Positions 23,429 to 36,500 of a stretch of 64,000 nt of DNA are shown in pieces. A program made the position numbers and the translations under genes. This stretch comes from Myrica gale (taxonomy: Eukaryota > Streptophyta > Magnoliopsida > Fagales > Myricaceae): the NCBI GenBank assembly GCA_963930655.1, contig OZ005607.1, positions 15,580,374 to 15,644,373 of the forward strand, in the 5' to 3' direction. Within the stretch, counting starts at the first letter, position 1. Each line of letters starts with the position of its first letter. The notes under the pieces were generated by a model, which did no database searches, was not told the origin of the DNA, and saw nothing but the letters and a program-made list of their open reading frames with translations.

Positions 23429-24628
23429 ATGGCAGTAGATTCTTTTGTGTTTAAGGTCCACTACGGGGGTAGATTTGATAGGTCGAATGGTGGGTGCATA
23501 TACATTGGCGGGAAGATGTCTATGCACCCAGATCCTTACGACTGCGACTGCCTGTCATACATAGAGATAAAAGCAGTTGTGAAAGAATATGGGTACAAGC
23601 ATGGTGACCTATTGTTTTACGTGGACCCAGAGCAGACCCTCTCTGATGGGCTGCGAATTATCTCAGGGGACCCTGATGTGCTTCAGATGGTGGCTGCACA
23701 CGGGGGTAAACAGATCATTGTCATATACATTGTTGGTTTCGAACCTCCACCTACTACTGAACAGGTGGACGACGTTGATGAAGAACGTGAGAGGCGTCGT
23801 CTTGGGATTAGAACCCGGTGGTGGGATGATGCACTTAGTTCCGATGATGACCTCTTCGACGTTAATCTAAATGCCAACGATAATGTCGATGTTGTTGTGT
23901 GCGAAGAAAATGTGAATGTGAGTCCTTCAGCTTCTGAGTTGGGTGATCCCGATTTTGCTGAGGTGAGAGGACATTCATTCGATGTTGGTGGACCTTCGTT
24001 TGAGGTTGGTGGACCTTTCGGTAGGTCATATGAGGAGACAAAAGCTGCAGTTAAAGGATTAGAAGACCTTTTTGTCACACCTCCTCTATCACCCGATGGT
24101 AAAGATGACGGTAAAGAGGTCGGGAAAGATAATTGTAAGCAATGAATTCACTTATTAAACGCATTAATAATTAATTATAGTTTGGCTTGTTGCAACATGT
24201 TAGTATTATTTTGTAACATAATAATTTCATTTTGTAACTATGTTGTTGCAGGATGTATGTCAGATATGATACTATCTGATTTACTTGTCTCCCCGCCACA
24301 TAGCGATGATGACGTTGCTGCACCCTCTCGATGTACACCTGAGTTTGTTGAACGTGACTTAGGGTCAGTAACCCTAGTGAAAGGGATGAAGTTCCCGTCT
24401 GCTGCACTATTTAAAGAGGTCGTGAAGGAGGCAAACATCGCTATAGGGAAGGACATCCGCTTTCATAAAAACACTGGCGATAAGGTGGTCATTGTTTGTA
24501 GGTCAGAGAAGTGCAAGTACAGAGTATATGGTAGGAAGATACCGAAGGAACTATCTTTTGAGATCAGGGATATTCAGCCTAAGCATAGATGTAATAGCAG
24601 CTATAGGACTTTATTGGGAGATACATGA
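23429..24628 (+). pseudogene. mudrA-like transposase N-terminus (PB1-like plus MuDR domain), truncated
   Basis: Exon 23429-24110 encodes a PB1-like domain common at the N-terminus of plant MULE transposases ('FKVHYGGRF', 'YIGGKM', 'VKEYGYKHGDLLFYVDPEQT', 'GKQIIVIYIVGFE'), followed by an acidic spacer with two 'GGP(S/F)' repeats. A likely intron 24111-24251 (GTAAAG...TTGCAG) restores the frame into 'GCMSDMILSDLL'. The MuDR DNA-binding region follows ('VTLVKGMKFPSAALFKEVVK', 'FHKNTGDKVVIVCRSEKCKY', 'SFEIRDIQPKHRC'). The frame stops at 24626-24628, before any MULE DDE or SWIM domain. Full-length relatives carry several hundred more residues. It could still make a DNA-binding fragment, but that is speculation. 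Confidence 0.82.
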
Positions 24629-24639
24629 TTGAGTTGTAA

Positions 24640-24885
24640 TACATGTTAGTGGTATTTTATGGGGAATGTAATAGCAACTACTTATGTTGGATGTAAATGA
24701 CAGCTGCTTCTTTTTGGTTGTAAATGACAGCTAGTTTTTTTGGATGTAAGTGGCAGATATTGATATTTTGGATGTAAGTTGGCCGGTAGTTATTTTGCAT
24801 GTAAATGACAAATGCTTATTTTGTATCTAACTGACAACTGCTTCTTTTTGGATGTAATTGGCAGCTACTTATTTTGTTGTGTTGC
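24640..24885 (+). repeat. Degenerate tandem repeat in MULE
   Basis: About six imperfect units of 30-45 bp contain 'tggatgtaaatgacagctgc' followed by 'ttctttttgg'. They sit directly downstream of the truncated mudrA frame, where the lost catalytic region would be expected. Confidence 0.7.
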
Positions 24886-25086
24886 AGAAACAGGCCACCC
24901 ATTTGCTTGTTGGCACTTTGTTCTTTATTAGCAATGAATTTTTGTTATAACTGTCAAGAGATTTGTAGATATGTTATTAGATACCCATTTACAGAAACAC
25001 CTGCCACGTTTACAATATGAGCTATACATGCAGAAATACAAATTCAGTACTGAATAAACACGACTTTGGACACTAAAATAAACACC

Positions 25087-25881
25087 TCATGCGACTAACA
25101 TAAGCCTCAAAGGGGTACACAATCCGGTACTGAATATATGAGCAGCAAAAATTCCAAAAATAAGAAACAAGCAAAAACTTAAAGTAGCCCTATAACCATT
25201 CATCTTAACATCTGAAACCCTTATCTCCACATCAATCTCCAGCTTATGTTGCACGATCATAACATCAATTTTGGCTCGATTTTGCACATTCAACTTCTCA
25301 ATTTCTGTGCAATGCTGCTTCGACATATTTACGATCTCTTCTTGATGTTGCTCAGTCATGTCAACAATTAGTTCACTTTTATGTCAGAGCTCTCTCTCAA
25401 GTGATTCCCAAGTACACTATTCACCAAGCGACTGCGAATGCAAAGCTCGGAGTTGCCGAATAACCCTTCGTCCATACGAACACATTTTAGGATCTCTCCA
25501 TGCAAAATAGTTGCAGTGACCTCTGTCCTGTGATTTAAAAATTACATCGAGCTAATAAAAAGTACCACAGAACAAACCAAACCCTTTAATAAAGATTCCT
25601 AACTAATTGATGTACATTACTATAACATTATTAAACATGCAAAACCAATTGATGTACATTACCGGAACATTAGTAAACATTACCAAAACATACATTAGCA
25701 ACCAATTAAAAAATAAAACACTAACCTTGAATTTCACACAACCCCAAAATCGTCTCTCAAAGTTTTCATCCGTAAAGGCAATAGTCAATTTTGCTTTCAG
25801 ATCACAATAACATTTTGGGCCTTCTGTAGAGGCTCCACTTTCAACACTTCCCGAGCTACTTGTTATGTGTGAAACAGACAT
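25087..25881 (-). pseudogene. GRF zinc finger / coiled-coil / transmembrane protein, carried in MULE
   Basis: Exon 1 (25881-25726) has a Ser-rich start and the GRF finger 'KCYCDLKAKLTIAFTDENFE', 'RRFWGCVKFK'. A likely intron (donor GTTAGT at 25725, acceptor at 25528-25529) joins it in phase to 'DRGHCNYFAWRDP'. The Cys residues and FxW expected of zf-GRF are therefore present, although the signature Gly is Glu. Downstream are a coiled coil ('EIVNMSKQHCTEIEKLNVQN') and a C-terminal hydrophobic segment ('ATLSFCLFLIFGIFAAHIF'), the usual plant layout for this family. Two in-frame stops (after 'SQSLGE' and 'LEREL') break it. Its role is unknown. It is convergent to the mudrA fragment inside the same terminal repeats. 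Confidence 0.75.
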
Positions 25882-26435
25882 CTCAATGGCTGGAAAAACC
25901 GTGTAGTACCTTAATTCAGTGTAATAAGAGTAAATAAAAAAAATTGCAATGGGAAGCTTTATCTTTAAAGGGAAGATTTAACAAAATTGCAAGGGGAAGC
26001 TTTAACAAAATTGCAGCGAAATAAACCATCCACTTTCACAATCAATAGCACGGTTTCTTTGAAAATTGGGAACCTAGATCTTGGTTCTTCTATTATTGTT
26101 TTTTTTGTAGTCATCTTGAAGTTGTTTCATCTTGATAGTCTCTAAAGGAGGAATGAGCAAATGGGAACACCAGACGAAACCGAGAAAAACTGGAAACACC
26201 ACACCAAACCAAGCAAAAAAAGAAACAAAAAAACCCAAGCGAAAATGGAGGAGTCGACTGCTACCTTTTCCAATGACAATGGATTGCAGGAAGCTAAAGG
26301 CAGAAGCTCAGTGAACCGAAGGTCTTGGGCAGAGAGGCTGAAGCTGAGGTCGTGCGACTGTGCGAGGCAGAAGCTGAGTTCGTGTGAGTGGGGGGAGTTG
26401 AGTTTGTGCGAGAGATGGGTTAACTAGATCTCACA

Positions 26436-26641
26436 CTTATTGAGGGTAGATTCGTCATTTTAGGTGGAGTAGACGCACATGAAAAGCATTTGTTCCCAAA
26501 ACCGTCTCATTTGACGGTAAAATTTAACGGGGGGCGAGGATTGAGTGATTTTGAAATATGGGAGTCTCAAATTGTTGGTTTGAAAAATAAGGGTAGTAAC
26601 TTGATTTTGCCCTAAAGATATGAGGCTAACTATGAGTTTAC

Positions 26642-26643
<2 letters not shown>
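26436..26643 (-). repeat. MULE right terminal inverted repeat
   Basis: Inverse complement of 22389-22584 with a few substitutions and an 8-bp insertion near 'cgcacatgaaaagcatttg'. It is followed by a TA microsatellite (26645-26682). Confidence 0.9.
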
Positions 26644-26685
<42 letters not shown>

Positions 26686-27021
26686 TTTGCACTCCAACTA
26701 CAGCTTATTTTATAATATACACTAAACTTGATACATTAAACCCAAACTAACAATTGGTTTACACTATACACAACAGGTCACAGTACAATGGCTAAGATTG
26801 TGCCACATGTTTTATATCTTTTGAGTTTGGTAATTTAAGGTGAGAATTACAAATTATGCAGTAAACTTTCTATGTTCCAATGCTTTACAAAGAAGTGACT
26901 ATGGATTTGATTAGTAAATCCTCGTATATCGCTTTAACAAAGGGGGTTTCTAAGCCAAGACGTCTACTGGTTTCAACAAGTAGAAGGTTTTTATGCAGCA
27001 ACCAGAACTGAGTTTATTTTA

Positions 27022-27224
27022 GGTTATGTTTGTTTTAGATCTCGAAACCTTTTCAAAAACTCCTCACTTTTTCATCAATTCTAATACCTTTTCACCGATC
27101 CCAATAACTTTTTACAAATTTCAACAACTTTTAACACAATTTTCACTAATTCCAAGAGAATCTACGCTACTTTCAAAAAAACACAAACACAGAAACTGTT
27201 TTGAGATCTAAACCAAACATAGCC
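27022..27224. mobile_element. MITE-like inverted-repeat element
   Basis: The left end 'ggttatgtttgttttagatc' (then 'tcgaaac') matches the reverse complement of the right end, 'ggctatgtttggtttagatc' (then 'tcaaaac'). It is 203 bp, AT-rich and non-coding. No clear target duplication is seen. It lies just downstream of the FRS3 stop codon, so it could be in the 3' flank or 3' UTR. Confidence 0.6.
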
Positions 27225-27559
27225 GCTGCTTGGTTCTAATCGGAGAAAATCCTACAACCAATCATTATAACGGAAGAAAATTTAGAACAAATATTTTTAA
27301 CTAATGATCATTCTATCAACTGGAAGAGGTACGATGTGGAACATAGCAGACCTTGAAAAGGGAGACATTGATGTGGAACATTACATGTACAAATATGCTG
27401 GACGAAGATTACAATGAAAGGAAACGAGAGGCTATCAAACGTGAAGGAAATAAAACCATCCCAAGTCACTGAGTGGTGACCGTCCTTTCCATCTGCAGGG
27501 ACAACAGAAGCCCACCTCCCCCATCTGGGCACGAAATTGGAGCACACAATTAGAACACT

Positions 27560-30500
27560 TCACTTCCTCTGCTTTTTGGAAACATGCTCCAATTGGGTCT
27601 CAGCCTGCCAAATAAGTCTTATAATTAAAACACAATAAATCTTAATGTCGTCATTAAAGATAAAAAAAAATTACCTAGTAGACAGAAATGAGGAACACGT
27701 CTATAGGATTTAGACTGCAATAAAACTATGTAGAAACTACTTAAAGCTTCAGATGGAGTTACAGAGGATCCAAGATGATTCAGCTGAATGAAGCTAATTT
27801 GGACATTTTATAAGTTGCCCAGAACACAACCGACTTCAGCAAGCCTCCGGATTGCAGAAACATACTAGTTGACAGCCAATTTTAACTAGCTGTGCATGAT
27901 CTTCATATAAAAAACACGAAAAGAAAAAAGTGTATCTTTCCTTTCATCAGTGAGGGAAGTTACTGATGTTGAAAGTTAAAAAGCCCACATACTCGAATCC
28001 AACGGACAAAACTATCATGCCTCCCATTTTGCTTGCACCACGTGAAAGAAGTCAGTTCAACTGTATATTATAATAATCCACTGACATCAAGCAGGGTGCC
28101 TCGTGTAATCTTGGTTGATTTTGTACGATTATTTGTTCATTTTTGAATGATATTGTTGGTTTCTGTGTGATTATTTGTGTAATTCTTATTCAACTGTTTG
28201 ACTATTTTATTAATCTCGTAACTACTAGTTATGCATTTCTAGGTTAGGACCTAGGAATTTCAGAGAATTCCTCTCCAATCTGGTACCTACTTCCAGGCTT
28301 CCTGCTATTTTTCTCCTCTCTACAAGACGAACTCTACTCCCCTGATTTAGTTTCTCTCCTCCATTTCCTCAAATCTGCCATCAAAAGCAAGAAATCAGCT
28401 CTGCTTTTTTTCTTTCCACCAAAAAGACAACCCTAAATCTGCTGCCAGTTTAGAGCACAGGATATTAAAATTTTGAGCTTCTTCCTCTCTTTTTGCCAAG
28501 TCCATCAACCGAAATGTCATTCCTCTTCCTTATAGAGCTGACCCTAGCATATTGATTTCAAAATTTAAACAAAATGGTTCATGTCTGCCCTCCCTTCCAG
28601 CGTTCACTCCTACAAGTTATGACGCCCTTGAGACTTTGGTATTTTGCGTCAAGCTTTCATATGATTTCCATCTCAACCACTCATTATAAATTTAGGGATC
28701 CTGTTAATAATCTCCTATTTTGACTTGTATTTAAAGATCAATCCTACTACCCAGCATCATTAAGATTTCAAATAAGGGGGCAACTATACTTGTAATTTGA
28801 CATTTTATCATATCAAGTGTAAATTTATGTTGTCACCGAAAGAAGGATGTAGAACTCTAGTGGGTGCTATTTGAGCATTCTTCACAAACTTACCATTATG
28901 TTTGTAATAAGATTATGTTTTACTGATCTAAAGAAAATCTCAAGCTCTCAGACTGCAAAATTTACAAATAAACAAGAACACAAATAAACACATTGTATGG
29001 TAGTTTAAACATGCATTTTTTCACAGTTATAATTAGTTTCCAAAGCAATAAAAACAATGGTTTGAAAGCATTTATGAGAAAGAATCAGATTTTATCTTCG
29101 ATGGAAAGTTGCTTTTATTGAGATTAAATGATGGAAATAGGAACGTTATGAAATTTATTTATTTTTTGATAACGTGGAAATCCCCCAAAGCCGAACCCGT
29201 TTAGCCCAACCCTGAAGTACAAACCACGATCCACTGGACCGACCCCACAACCCAGGGAGCAGATAAGTTAAGAACTCGCCCATCAGCAGTAAAATCCATC
29301 CCACACCCTTGAGACTCGAACTTGGTACGTCGAGCCCCAAGGAGGATGTCCCTCCTAACCACTGAGCTATCACCCTTGGGGGTGGAAATAGGAACGTTAT
29401 GAAATTGGATTGAATGAAATTGCTAATTCAAGTTTTTGAAGCAAAGGGATGAGGTAAGTAGATATGAAAAGCATTTGTCATTTCAAATGATCAGATTATC
29501 ATAAATTGAAATAGCCGTTACCCTTTGAAACAATGATATGTTCGAAGGTTTACTCAAAAAAATTTATGATCCATGCTTCCGAAGTGTTCTAGTTTGATTC
29601 TGCCAAATGCTCTGAACATATTTCAGGCTGTGAAAAAATTAAGGTGAAAATAAAGAATGATGATGGAGAAAATGCATGCAAACATTTTTAAATGTTTTCT
29701 TGATTGTGTGAAAGATGTTTGATGATATCAAAGCTTAATCTGTAGGCAACCATGATGTATGGAAATTAGCTCACTCGAGTGGACCAACATTCAACGAGTG
29801 AAGTCTATATCTTAAACAAACTCCACTAGCTCGAGATGGAAACAGAATTGGAATCCATGAGGACACTGGCCCTCACACATAACTTAATTGCATGTTGACC
29901 ATTTAGAGAACAAAGGAGACAGAATGTTCATGATGTGTGGACAATGTCTTAACTTGATTATATAGTGTTTTAAATTTAATGATAGTTTACAATGTTATTC
30001 GCTGCATGAAATATCTCATATAGAAGTTTTAATTACTTTTGACATTTAGATTTTACATTACACATTAAGGATGGAGTCTTGCATAAAGGACATCTTAAAA
30101 GAAGTGCTGACAACACAATAGACTAATATTTGGTTGTTATGTTTCTTTTACAATTAAATGTTATGTTGGAGTTTTTGGTTGAAGTTGTAATGAAATTGAT
30201 GTGGGTGCTTTAAGTTTTAATACACACTAACTGGATTTATCGAATTTTGAATCTTTGAGCTTATACACGTTTATTATCATTGCTAAGGTAGGATAACTAA
30301 ACAAATTAGAAAGTAGTTGTGATATGACTAAAAGACAGGCCAGAAGTTGAAAATCCATCGCACAAGTCTACTCCACATGCAATGGCTGCACGCCAGGGTG
30401 GGGTTAGGTATCAATGGGATATCATTCCAAAATCTATTGGAAAAAGAAAAGAGCAACGTGAAGAATTCACCAGACGACCTTCGTTTTCCCTGTCATCCTT

Positions 30501-33500
30501 CTCCTTTCAACATCTTCATCATCGTCCACTTGACTGAGTGGTGCTATTTGTGTAATAAGAGTGACGGAGAATCGGTTGACCATATCCTTCTTCATTGCTC
30601 AGTGGCTAGAGGATTGTGGGTGCATGTGCTGAGCATTCTTAACTACGATTGGGTTATGCCTAGGGGTGGATGTGTTGTATTGTTGGAGAAGGAGGTTGAG
30701 GATCCGGTCACTTTGGCCATTTGGAAGATGATCTCGGCTTGCATTTGGTGGAGTTTGTGGAGTGAAAGGAATGAGAGATGTTTTGAGGACGAAGCTTCGT
30801 CTTTGGATAGTTTGGGGGGATCTATGTGCATTCTTTTTTTCTGTAGGAATTCAGTTTTAGGGGGTCCTTTTGTGGGTTTTCCGGATTTTCTAAGTTTTTT
30901 AGCTTGCATGCTCTAGTTGCTGTCAGTATAATCTCTTGTACTGTCATCTTTCTTTTTCTTTAATAAAGTTTAACAAAAAAATCATCGTCCACTTATCTCT
31001 CTTTGTCAACATTCTTTTTGAAGTTCCACAATTTTCACGTCAAACCACTTCTTCTGGCTTCCACAAAAAAAGTCCTTTCTACCCTCAACCTTTCTGTATC
31101 CTCATCATGTCTTTTTATTTTTCTCTCTTCTATCTTATCAGCAGGTGTCACACTTCTCTTAGCCTCTTTCCACCCTAGATTTCAAATTTATTTCTTCGCA
31201 CTTTAATGTGGGCTAATTTTCCCCAGGAGAACTCAGGGATAAGCCAAGGCTTCTTAATTTAACTTCCACAGACAAATGATGCCACATATGCTTTCATCCA
31301 ATGCAAATGCCTTGTCCTCAAATATTTAATACTGGTCTCTTGATTGATCTTCAAGTTGCAAAATAAAAGACCACATGTTGAATATATTGTTTAATGAGTG
31401 TTCGACAGATTGCAGATGAAGTTTCAACGAACAGTATGACTGGAACATTATGCAGTTAAAGGGGTTTTCCTGGTGAAAATTTTTGGACCTGAGGTTTCCT
31501 AGAGGTATTCTATCAGAACTCACTTAAGGTGGGATTGAATCAAACACAACTTTAATCTCAGTCAGGTTTCCATGTAAGATGCATATGTGCAACAAAAAAC
31601 AACGATTAAGAAAAATCTAGCATCCTACTTTGCAACCCATTCCTCAGAAGAACATTCTTGGAAATTGTATGTTGAAGGTAATCTAAGATCCCACAAATCA
31701 AAAAGGTAAATGCAAGCGTATAAGTAGCATGAATATAGTTGGTAAATCCTCGCAGCCCCCTATAACGATGTTCTCAAGCACCTAAAGGTGGAATGGCCTC
31801 TTGATGAAGAAGAATCTAGAGCAAGTACTCCACGTGGCTTTTTTTGGGTTACAACTCCACGGGGCTTTTTACCCACAGAATTGTCAGAAATAATGCTTAT
31901 CTTTTTTTTTTTTATAAGTAAGAAAAATTTTATTAATGAGAAAGAGATAAGAAGCGAAGTTAGTACAAAGACTGTACTAAAGTCCCTCAGAGCATACAAA
32001 TAAAGAAACTAAGGAAATCGTCATAGTCCACAAAACAACCCCCCAACAAAGCATTAGCCCAAAGGAAAAGAGAAAGAAACACTTCGCCCTGCAAGCTCCT
32101 TAGAGATCTGTCCGAATCTTCGAAACACCTTTTATTCCGCTCCCTCCAAAGGCACCAACATACACACGCCGGAATCATCCCCCAAATAGCCTTGGCAGAA
32201 GGATCCTTAAAATTCCTACCCCAGGAAGATAAAACATTCTCCACCTTTTCCGGCATGACCCAATGAATATTCAAGATACCAAGGACCGACGTCCAAAGAT
32301 CTCGAGCAACCGTGCAATGCAAAAGCAGATGATGAACTGATTCGCCGTCTCCCTTACACAAATAACACTACTCTGTGACATAAAGACCCCGTCTTCTGAG
32401 GTTATCAATAGTCAAAATACGCCCATGGACAGCCTCCCACACAAAGAAAGACATTCGCATAGGGACCTTGGCCTTCCAAACCCCCTTCCAAGGGAAAGAG
32501 ACAGAACCAGCATAACCAGAAAGAGAATCATAGAAGGATTTTACAGAAAAAACACCAGTCTTCGAACACACCCACCACATCACATCTGCGCACCCTCTAC
32601 GAAACCTCTGCTCATAAAGGAGAGAAAAGAAGTCATCAACCTCCTCCAATTCCCAATCATTCACAGATCTAGAGAACTGCAAATTCCACACTAAGGAAGA
32701 AGAATCCTCCAAACACTCCACCACCATAGCTTCCTTACACGAGGACAAAGAGAAGACTGAAGGGAAGGACTGGCTTAGAACTCGCCCACAGCACCACCTA
32801 TCATGCCAAAAACTGAGACGCTGACCATCTCCCAAAACAAACCGAGTATGCTCAGAAAAAGAATCCCAACCATTACTGATATGTTTCCAAAGGCTGACCC
32901 CATAGGAACCGCTAGAAGACAAGGAGAACCACCCCCTGCCCGCAATACCATATTTTGCAACAATAACACATCTCCACAATTTATCCCTCTCAATGCCAAA
33001 CCGCCACAACCACTTTCCCAACAACGCTTTATGGAACACAGCGATCCTCCTAAGCCCCAGCCCACCAGAACGAATTAGAGAACACACCTTCGCCCAACTC
33101 AGAAGATGAAACTTATGAACACCGTCTTCACTACCCCACAAGAAGTCTCTTTCTAACTTTTCAATTCTCATAGCCACAGCATTCGGAATGGGGAAAAGAG
33201 ATAAAAAGTAAGTCGGAAGACAAGATAAAGTGGACTTTATCAAAGTGATTCTACCTCCCTTCGACAAATACATACGCTTCTATCCTGCCAACCTTCTTTC
33301 CATCCTCTCCAAAATGTCATCCCAAATCTGCACACTTTTGTATCGGGCACCTAAAGGGAGCCCCAGATAAGTCGTTGGCAATGTTGAAACTCTACAACCC
33401 AATAAAGAAGCCAACCCCTGCACATTACCAACATTACCAATGAGAATAACCTCCGATTTGGACAGATTCACCTTCAACCCCGAAACAGCTTCAAAACATA

Positions 33501-36500
33501 ATAACAAACAGAGAATGCTACGAATCTGATCCACCTCAACCCCGCACAAAAGTAAAGTATCATCCGCAAAAAGCAAATGAGATACACTAGTAGCCGCACC
33601 ACTCACACCACCAACCTTAAAACCATCAATAACACCATGCGAAACACATTGCGTCATCATTCTAGAAAGAGCCTCCATAACTATAACAAATAAAAGAGGA
33701 GAGAGAGGATCTTCTTGCCTCAAGCCCCGAGAACTACCAACAAAACCCTCCGGGGATCCATTCACAAGAACAGAGAATTTGGCCGAAGAAATGCAAAATG
33801 CTATCCAGCGGCACCACTTGTCACCAAAGCCACATCTGCGCAATAAATACAGTAGAACTTCCAATTGACGTGGTCATAGGCTTTGTGAATATCCAACTTA
33901 CACAACAAACCCGGCTCACCCATTCTCAACCTAGAGTCAATACACTCATTGGCAATTAAGACAGAATCCAGAATCTGTCGACCCTCCACAAAAGCATTCT
34001 GAGTAGGCGAAATAATCTTATTCATCATACCCTTCAATCTATTTGCCAAAACCTTAGCGAGAATCTTATAGATTCCTCCCACAAGGCTGATGGGACGAAA
34101 ATCTTCCAACGCAACAACACCCGGTTTTTTCGGGATAAGAACAACAAAAGTAGAATTCAGACAACGCACAAATCTACCATCACGAAAAAATTCATTGAAA
34201 ACGGAAAGAACATCCCCCTTGATAACCTCCCAACAAGTCTGATAGAACGCTAACGAGAAACCATCCGGCCCCGGAGCTTTATCTCCATTAAAACCACTGA
34301 CCACCCCAGACACCTCCTCCTCCTCAAAGGGTCTCTCTAACCACCCAGCCTCCTCCCCCGAAATCATATCAAACTCCAACCCATCCAAAGAAGGCCTCCA
34401 ATGATAAGGCTCGGCATACAAGGAAGAATAAAAACTAACAATCCTCGATGAAATATCCGCAGGGTCTTCCACCAACTCCCCATCCACCTCAAGAAGAGAG
34501 ATAGAGTTAGTTTTTCTATGTGAATTGGCCACACGATGGAAGAATTTTGTACACCTATCCCCTTCCTTCAGCCACAATGCCCGTGATTTCTGCCTCCAAC
34601 TCACTTCCTCCAAATCAAGCAGCTGATCCAACTCCCTCAGAATGTCCACCTTCCTATCGCCACCCATATTATCAAGACGACCCTCCTCATCCAGCCTATC
34701 CAGCAAAGATATCTCACTCAACAAAGACAGCTTCCGAGAAGAGAGATCACCAAAAACGTCTTTATTCCAAACTTTTAAGTCGTGTTTCAGAGCCTTCAAT
34801 TTCATACTGAGCACAAAACTGGGGGACCCAACAAAATCATAATTACTCCACCATTCCTTAATACGATCCACAAACCCCTCCACCTTCAACCACATATTTT
34901 CAAATCTGAAAGGTTTTTTCCCATCCCCATATGAAGCACGCTCCAACAAAATTGGAAAGTGATCAGAATACAGACGAGGCAGACAACGCTGGATAATCTC
35001 CGGGAACAGACTCTCCCACTCTGGGCTAAAGAGGAATCTATCAATCCGAGACCAAGAACGGTTATTGGACCACGTGAATAAACCACCAACCATCGGAGCA
35101 TCCACTAACCCAAACTCAGAGATAAAATCTGAAAATTCAAGCATCGGTCTCCCAAAGCCTCCCAAGCCGGACCTCTCACCAGGAAATCGAATGACATTAA
35201 AATCACCACCAATACACCACGGAGCATTCCACCAAGAGAAAACGCAAACCAGCTCATCCCATAACAACCTTCGAAAGGAGTCACCATTCGGACCATACAC
35301 TCCAGAGAAAGCCCAAGCATAACCATCCTCCACATTCTTAAAAAACACAGAAAGGGAATAACTCCCTACACAAACATCGACCATCTCAAACACACGAGAA
35401 TCCCACAATTAAAATACCTCCTGAAGCACCCTCCGCTGGCAAACTACTCCACCTCACATGAGGACCTCCCCATAAACGTCTCACTAAGGCCCTCGAAACA
35501 TTCCCAATTTTGGTCTCCTGAAAACACAAAAGATCCGGTTTCCAACTACGAACTAAATTACCAATCCTAGAGCCCTTAATAGAGTCATTAAGGCCTCGGA
35601 CATTCCAACTCAGGATTCTAGGCTGCATTAACAACCGTAATAGCCCGCCCGCCTGATCTACATTTCCTTGATGGTCCCTCATAATTGATGGAAGACACCA
35701 AAGCTTTCATTTCCCTTACTAACTTCCCCCCCGATCGACAATGAGAAGCCCTACCCCTAGGATCATCCCTATCTTGTTCCAATGCTTCAAACAACTCCAT
35801 CAATTCGTCTTCATACCCCTCACAAGACACACCCACCATTTTCCTAAAACCACCAACTGCATATCCTGCACCACAGAAGAGCCTCCCACCAGCACCCTCT
35901 CGTCACCCCCTTCAATCTCCCTTAGATCGACTGCACCATCAGTCCCAGAAGAAAGAGCCCCCTCCAACACCCGATGCACCACAACAGAGTCAAAACAGTC
36001 CCCCAAAAGCTGAGAGTTGACGTCGACAGCTAAAGAGAGCTCCGGCGAGGGCTCCGACTGGAGAGACTGAACGACGACGACAGCAGGAGGCCCCGAGATC
36101 CACCGTTCCCCAAATCAGGCACCCCAGAGGAGGCTCGGTCCCTGTCGGCAGGGAGGAGAGAAAAGCCCGATGTTGTTCCCGGCGGCAGAAGGACCTCCGG
36201 GAGTTCGCCGGTCACCACAGAAGGTGCCGGCGAGTGGGTTGCCGTCGACGGAAGGTGGGTAGCACCACCAGCCAAGCCGCCGCACACTGCTGCTCCATCG
36301 TAGCTCGACCTGGACCCGGACCCAAACGAGGCGCCTCCAGCCTGCCCTTCCAGGGCCTTCGAAGGGCCAACTAAGGCCACAGGCCCAGACGAGAGTTGGG
36401 CCCGCCCCAACGTGCTGTCTCCAGGCAAACCCACTTCAGGGTTATTCCGACCCATCCTAACTTCCCCTTGCAAACCCGCCTGGCCCTGGCCCATTCGCAT

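Larger units (their letters stand above)
22389..26643. mobile_element. Mutator-like element (MULE), non-autonomous, ~4.25 kb
   Basis: Long terminal inverted repeats of about 196 bp (22389-22584) and 208 bp (26436-26643) are easily aligned. Both start 'ggtaaactcatagttagcc', and an 8-bp insertion distinguishes the right arm. Both ends lie in TA microsatellites, which hides the expected 9-11 bp target duplication. Inside are a mudrA-type N-terminal coding fragment (+) and a convergent GRF zinc-finger pseudogene (-). No DDE catalytic domain was found between them, so mobility would depend on a related element elsewhere. Confidence 0.88.

Noticed and set aside
29156..29382. tRNA gene
   Set aside because: A and B boxes are present, but the rest does not fold as a tRNA, and the unit has a tail and target duplication. 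It is a SINE.
30347..30531. LINE coding upstream of 30532
   Set aside because: The open frame continues by chance into flanking intron DNA. The target duplication places the LINE start at 30532.
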